Shown here in pieces: positions 5,839 through 8,201 of a stretch of DNA of 8,201 nucleotides (positions are counted from its first letter, which is position 1; each line of letters begins with the position of its first letter). The position numbers and the translations under genes were made by a program. This DNA comes from Clostridia bacterium (GTDB lineage: Bacteria; Bacillota; Sulfobacillia; SLMV01). The notes below the pieces were generated by a model, which ran no database searches, was not told where the DNA came from, and saw only the letters and a list, made by a program, of their open reading frames with translations. Location of the stretch: assembly GCA_003554565.1 (NCBI GenBank), contig PWGR01000043.1, positions 1 through 8,201 of the forward strand, in the 5' to 3' direction.

Positions 5839-6273
5839 TTGAAAATCCTGATTGATGCTGATGCCTGTCCGAGGACAGTGCTTCAGATATGCCGCAAGAG
5901 CGGGAGAGAATACCGCGTACCAGTGTGGACGGTCGCCAGCTACAATCACAACATCAATTCCGATCACCATATTACTGTCGGTGACGCCCCCGAGGAGGCC
6001 GATCTGAAAATACTGAATCTGGCCGAAGGCGGTGACATCATCGTCACACAGGATCTGGGTCTGGCGGCCATGGTCATGGGAAAAGGAGCCCGGTGCCTGA
6101 GCCCGCTGGGAAAGGAGTACCAATCTGATACCATAGACTTCATGCTGGAGTTACGGGAAATCAAGGCCAGACACCGCCGGGCCGGCGGACGGACGGCAGG
6201 TCCACAGAAACGTACGGCAGACGATGACCAGAGATTCGAGCAGAGTATCCGAAGGATGCTCACCTCCGATTGA
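5839..6273 (+). CDS. yqxD: YaiI/YqxD family protein (UPF0178, DUF188)
   Basis: This 144-residue cytoplasmic protein belongs to the widely conserved UPF0178 family, whose fold is related to PIN-type nucleases; its substrate is not established. Family marks are all present: ILIDADACP at the very N-terminus (3-11), GD-x2-VTQD-x-GLAAM (65-78), the GKGA-x-CLSP-x-GK stretch (81-92), and the tail GPQKRTADDDQRF (121-133). Asp6, Asp8, Asp66 and Asp72 are plausible metal ligands by analogy with PIN folds. The length matches the usual 145-155 residues when TTG-5839 is used. The open frame continues upstream to 5680, adding a charged, low-complexity 53-residue extension that is not part of the family and is probably untranslated. 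The gene is a single unit facing the M81 peptidase gene, with 99 bases between the stops and no obvious terminator there. Confidence 0.9.
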   Translation: MKILIDADACPRTVLQICRKSGREYRVPVWTVASYNHNINSDHHITVGDAPEEADLKILNLAEGGDIIVTQDLGLAAMVMGKGARCLSPLGKEYQSDTIDFMLELREIKARHRRAGGRTAGPQKRTADDDQRFEQSIRRMLTSD

Positions 6274-6372
6274 AGCGTGAAATCGTCAGCCCTGCAGCCA
6301 TCTCGTGGTTTTGCCTCATCCACCACCCGCGACAATGATAGTGCGGCCCTCCAACCCCTCAGAGCGCCACTT

Positions 6373-7866
6373 TCACCCGGGATACTGCACCTCCAGATCG
6401 AGCGGATATATCGGCCGCGGAATGTTCTGGTAGGGCAGCGCATCAAAGGTAGCTCCCGCCAGACCAGGTGTGTCCACGTTGATGATCTCTGACACCAACG
6501 GTTCGAAAGCCGCGCGGAAATGATTCTTCACCTTCAGGGCCAGAATTTTCGGCTCCTCCGGCTGTATGCCGTGCCGGCGCAGGAGCTCCGGATCATTGGT
6601 GGAAGACGCCCGTTCGGCAATGAGAATCTGCAGGCCGCCGGCATCCAGCACCGCCGCCCGGCCCACACAGGCTCGGGCACCCCGGCTCATCGGCCCTTTC
6701 AACCAGTAAGTACCGTCGCTGATGGTCTGCACTGTGGCCGTGACCTCAACCGGTGGACCCAAATCGGGAGTGAGTCTGCCACCCAGGGCGAAGCGCCCGG
6801 TGCTACCGACACCGATATTTACCGCCCGGGCCACGCTTTCTTCATCCCGGATGAGTGAGACGACGGTATCAGTGACTCCCCCGTCGACCAGAGCCCGCAA
6901 TAGGCCCGTGGTGTCACCGGTTCCACCGCTGCCGGGATTGTCGGAGGCGTCAACCAGCACCACCGGTTGATGGTTTGCTCCCAACGCCCGGTCCAGGGCA
7001 TCCTCCACGGGCACCCAATCCACCGTGAAGCGGTGACGCCGCTCCCAGGCAAATGCCGCCACATCCCTTGCAGCTCTTCGGGCCAGATCCGGGTCACCGT
7101 CGGCAGTGACGATGACAGAGAACCCCACGTGACGGGTATCCGACCACGGGAAGCCCCCGAAAGGTGACACGTTGATGATGTCATCCCGGTCTTCCCAGGC
7201 GAGCGATCGCTCCTCTATCTCGGCCATGGGTCCCCCTGCGGTCAGCATGTTCTGGCTGTGCGGCATCCAGGGGCATTTTTCGATGTGACGTACCGGATGT
7301 ACCTGTCCCTCAGCTGCGGCCACAAAGCCCCGCACACAATTTACCGCCTGATCGTACCCATCCACGTGCGGATAGGTGCGGTAGGCGAACAGGAGGTCTA
7401 TGTCCTGGACCATCTGCGGGCTAATGTTGCCATGTAGATCGAACGTCGCTGCCACCACCGTATCAGGGCCCACGAGTCGTCGGATACAGTAGATCAGATC
7501 ACCCTCGGGATCCTGCAGGTCTTCAGTCAGCATGGCCCCGTGCAGGGCCAGCAGAACACCGTTTACGGGCATGGCATCACGTATACCCGACAGGACCTCG
7601 GCCCTGATCGTCTCGTAAGCATCGGTGGTTACCGGTCCCGCAGGACCGGCTCCCGCCGAAAGTACCGGTACCAGTTCCACGCCCTGCTCCCGCGCGGAGT
7701 CAGCAAATCCGGCCACCCCCGTCCTCGTTTCCCTGGCTCGTTCGAGCACCTTTCCACCATAGACAGGTCGAAAATCATCCAGTGCGGTAGACACTGGACT
7801 GAAGGAATGTGTCTCGTGCGAAAATCTGACCAGACAGGCTCTCAACTGCGATCGCCGCACCCGCAT
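6373..7866 (-). CDS. mlrC: M81 family metallopeptidase, MlrC-like
   Basis: This 497-residue protein matches the MlrC/M81 family (N-terminal DUF1485-type domain plus MlrC C-terminal domain), named after the last enzyme of microcystin degradation, which cleaves linear peptide intermediates. The expected metal and active-site region is intact: HETHSFSP (17-24, Glu18), LALHGAM (106-112, His109), TFDLHGN (141-147, Asp143 and His145) and YRTYPHVDGYDQA (162-174, His167). The spacing of Asp143, His145 and His167 is that of the zinc ligands described for MlrC. The C-terminal half has the family's DASDNPGSGGTGDTT (306-320). No signal peptide is present, so it is cytoplasmic. ATG-7866 is chosen because AAGGAGG lies 6 bases upstream; the frame extends to 7947 without a better site. 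Most members occur in organisms that never meet microcystin, so the natural substrate is probably another peptide or amide. The gene follows a partly visible minus-strand gene after 182 bases, with a hairpin between them. Confidence 0.93.
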   Translation of the reverse strand: MRVRRSQLRACLVRFSHETHSFSPVSTALDDFRPVYGGKVLERARETRTGVAGFADSAREQGVELVPVLSAGAGPAGPVTTDAYETIRAEVLSGIRDAMPVNGVLLALHGAMLTEDLQDPEGDLIYCIRRLVGPDTVVAATFDLHGNISPQMVQDIDLLFAYRTYPHVDGYDQAVNCVRGFVAAAEGQVHPVRHIEKCPWMPHSQNMLTAGGPMAEIEERSLAWEDRDDIINVSPFGGFPWSDTRHVGFSVIVTADGDPDLARRAARDVAAFAWERRHRFTVDWVPVEDALDRALGANHQPVVLVDASDNPGSGGTGDTTGLLRALVDGGVTDTVVSLIRDEESVARAVNIGVGSTGRFALGGRLTPDLGPPVEVTATVQTISDGTYWLKGPMSRGARACVGRAAVLDAGGLQILIAERASSTNDPELLRRHGIQPEEPKILALKVKNHFRAAFEPLVSEIINVDTPGLAGATFDALPYQNIPRPIYPLDLEVQYPG

Positions 7867-7870
7867 TTGT

Positions 7871-7879
7871 CCCCTCCTT
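7871..7879 (-). promoter_or_regulatory. Shine-Dalgarno of the M81 peptidase gene
   Basis: AAGGAGGGG on the minus strand has its GGAGG core 6 bases before ATG-7866. It selects this start over the in-frame ATG at 7947. Confidence 0.65.
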
Positions 7880-7982
7880 CTCGCTCTGGATGTATCTACC
7901 TGCCGTGCCCCATGCGAGCTAAGAGTCGATGTCCTGTGTTTCCTCACTCAGATACCATATCCTGCAGAAAAGGGGATCAGAT

Positions 7983-8013
7983 CAGCAGTGTCCCCCCAGG
8001 GTGGCACTGGCTG
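7983..8013 (-). terminator. Terminator-like hairpin between the edge gene and mlrC
   Basis: CAGCAGTG (7983-7990) pairs with CACTGGCTG (8005-8013) with one bulged G, and the C-run and GG pairs in the loop extend the stem. On the minus strand it starts 35 bases past the stop of the edge gene. It is followed by ATCTGATCCCCTTTT, so the T-run is displaced. It could end the upstream transcript, or act in the leader of the peptidase gene. Confidence 0.4.
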
Positions 8014-8048
8014 CGCCCTGCGCCTCGCCTCCTGGGCCCGACCTCGAG

Positions 8049-8201
8049 TCATGTCTCAAAAGGAATGGTTGACAGGAAATCGTTCTCCGCGACTTCTCGC
8101 GCACGTCTAGCAGGAAAGACCACCGTCACCCCGAAGGATCGAGAGTCAGCGTCAAGAATTGAGCGAATATGAGGTGGATCCACCACCGCTGCCCCGATGC
8201 C
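8049..8201 (-). CDS. 3' end of a gene cut by the window edge
   Basis: One minus-strand frame is open from the right edge to a TGA at 8049-8051, giving 50 codons; the other two minus frames close sooner. The translation has a normal amino-acid balance and alternating hydrophobic stretches (around IRSILDAD, then FGVTVVFPA) before ending in STIPFET. A hairpin follows the stop at a sensible distance. I cannot name the family from 50 C-terminal residues. It could be a partner of the downstream M81 peptidase gene, but the hairpin and the 182-base gap argue for separate transcripts. Confidence 0.45.
   Translation of the reverse strand, partial: GIGAAVVDPPHIRSILDADSRSFGVTVVFPARRAREVAENDFLSTIPFET

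Noticed and set aside
6274..6372. Bidirectional terminator between the convergent yqxD and mlrC stops
   Set aside because: Only a weak GTGG/CCAC pairing can be found and no T-run on either strand, so no terminator is called.
7997..8016. T-box-like stretch AGGGTGGCACTGG on the plus strand
   Set aside because: It resembles the T-box motif AGGGTGGNACCGCG only in its first half. No specifier stem, terminator or downstream aminoacyl-tRNA synthetase or amino-acid gene on the plus strand is visible; the bases are better explained by the 7983-8013 hairpin.
8069..8097. TTGACA at 8069-8074 as a plus-strand promoter
   Set aside because: A perfect -35, but the bases 16-18 downstream (near ACTTCT) do not form a -10, and it lies inside the minus-strand coding end with no plus-strand gene following.
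7540..8172. 210-codon plus-strand open frame opposite mlrC
   Set aside because: It is antisense to the conserved MlrC N-terminus for half its length and Arg/Ser/Pro-rich; it is a mirror of the codon bias of the real gene.

Overview
The window is a GC-rich (roughly 60% by eye) bacterial chromosome segment with eight complete genes, one gene cut by the right edge, and two intergenic stretches longer than 300 bases. Most starts are GTG or TTG behind strong purine-rich Shine-Dalgarno sites. The FtsEX partner is of the CwlO/PcsB/EnvC coiled-coil type, and single-copy YqxD/YaiI and YbjQ family genes are present. I see no sign of phage, plasmid or insertion sequence. A high-GC Bacillota-like or otherwise deep-branching bacterium fits, but that is an inference; no 16S rRNA or other taxonomic marker is present.

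Left part (1-1896): a secreted protein with two BamE/SmpA-like half motifs on the minus strand (78-689), with a perfect 13-bp hairpin beyond its stop. A 639-base gap follows, without a convincing gene but containing a tRNA-3'-end-like fragment. Then comes an unrecognised 160-residue soluble protein on the plus strand (1329-1811).

Centre (1897-4556, minus strand): a tight three-gene cell-division/cell-wall operon. A membrane-anchored coiled-coil protein is followed 18 bases later by ftsE, which overlaps ftsX by four bases (GTGA). A candidate promoter lies before the first gene and a T6 terminator after ftsX. The coiled-coil protein has the N-terminal half expected of an FtsEX effector, but no LytM, CHAP or NlpC/P60 hydrolase. 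Its C-terminus is instead a beta-rich domain that reads like the DUF2993/LmeA lipid-binding type. This is the most unusual item in the window.

Right part (4834-8201): a membrane-anchored YbjQ-family protein (minus), a YaiI/YqxD UPF0178 protein (plus), and a full-length MlrC-type M81 metallopeptidase (minus) that converges on it. At the edge is the last 50 codons of another minus-strand gene, followed by a terminator-like hairpin. These genes look independently transcribed and do not form an obvious pathway with the ftsEX operon.
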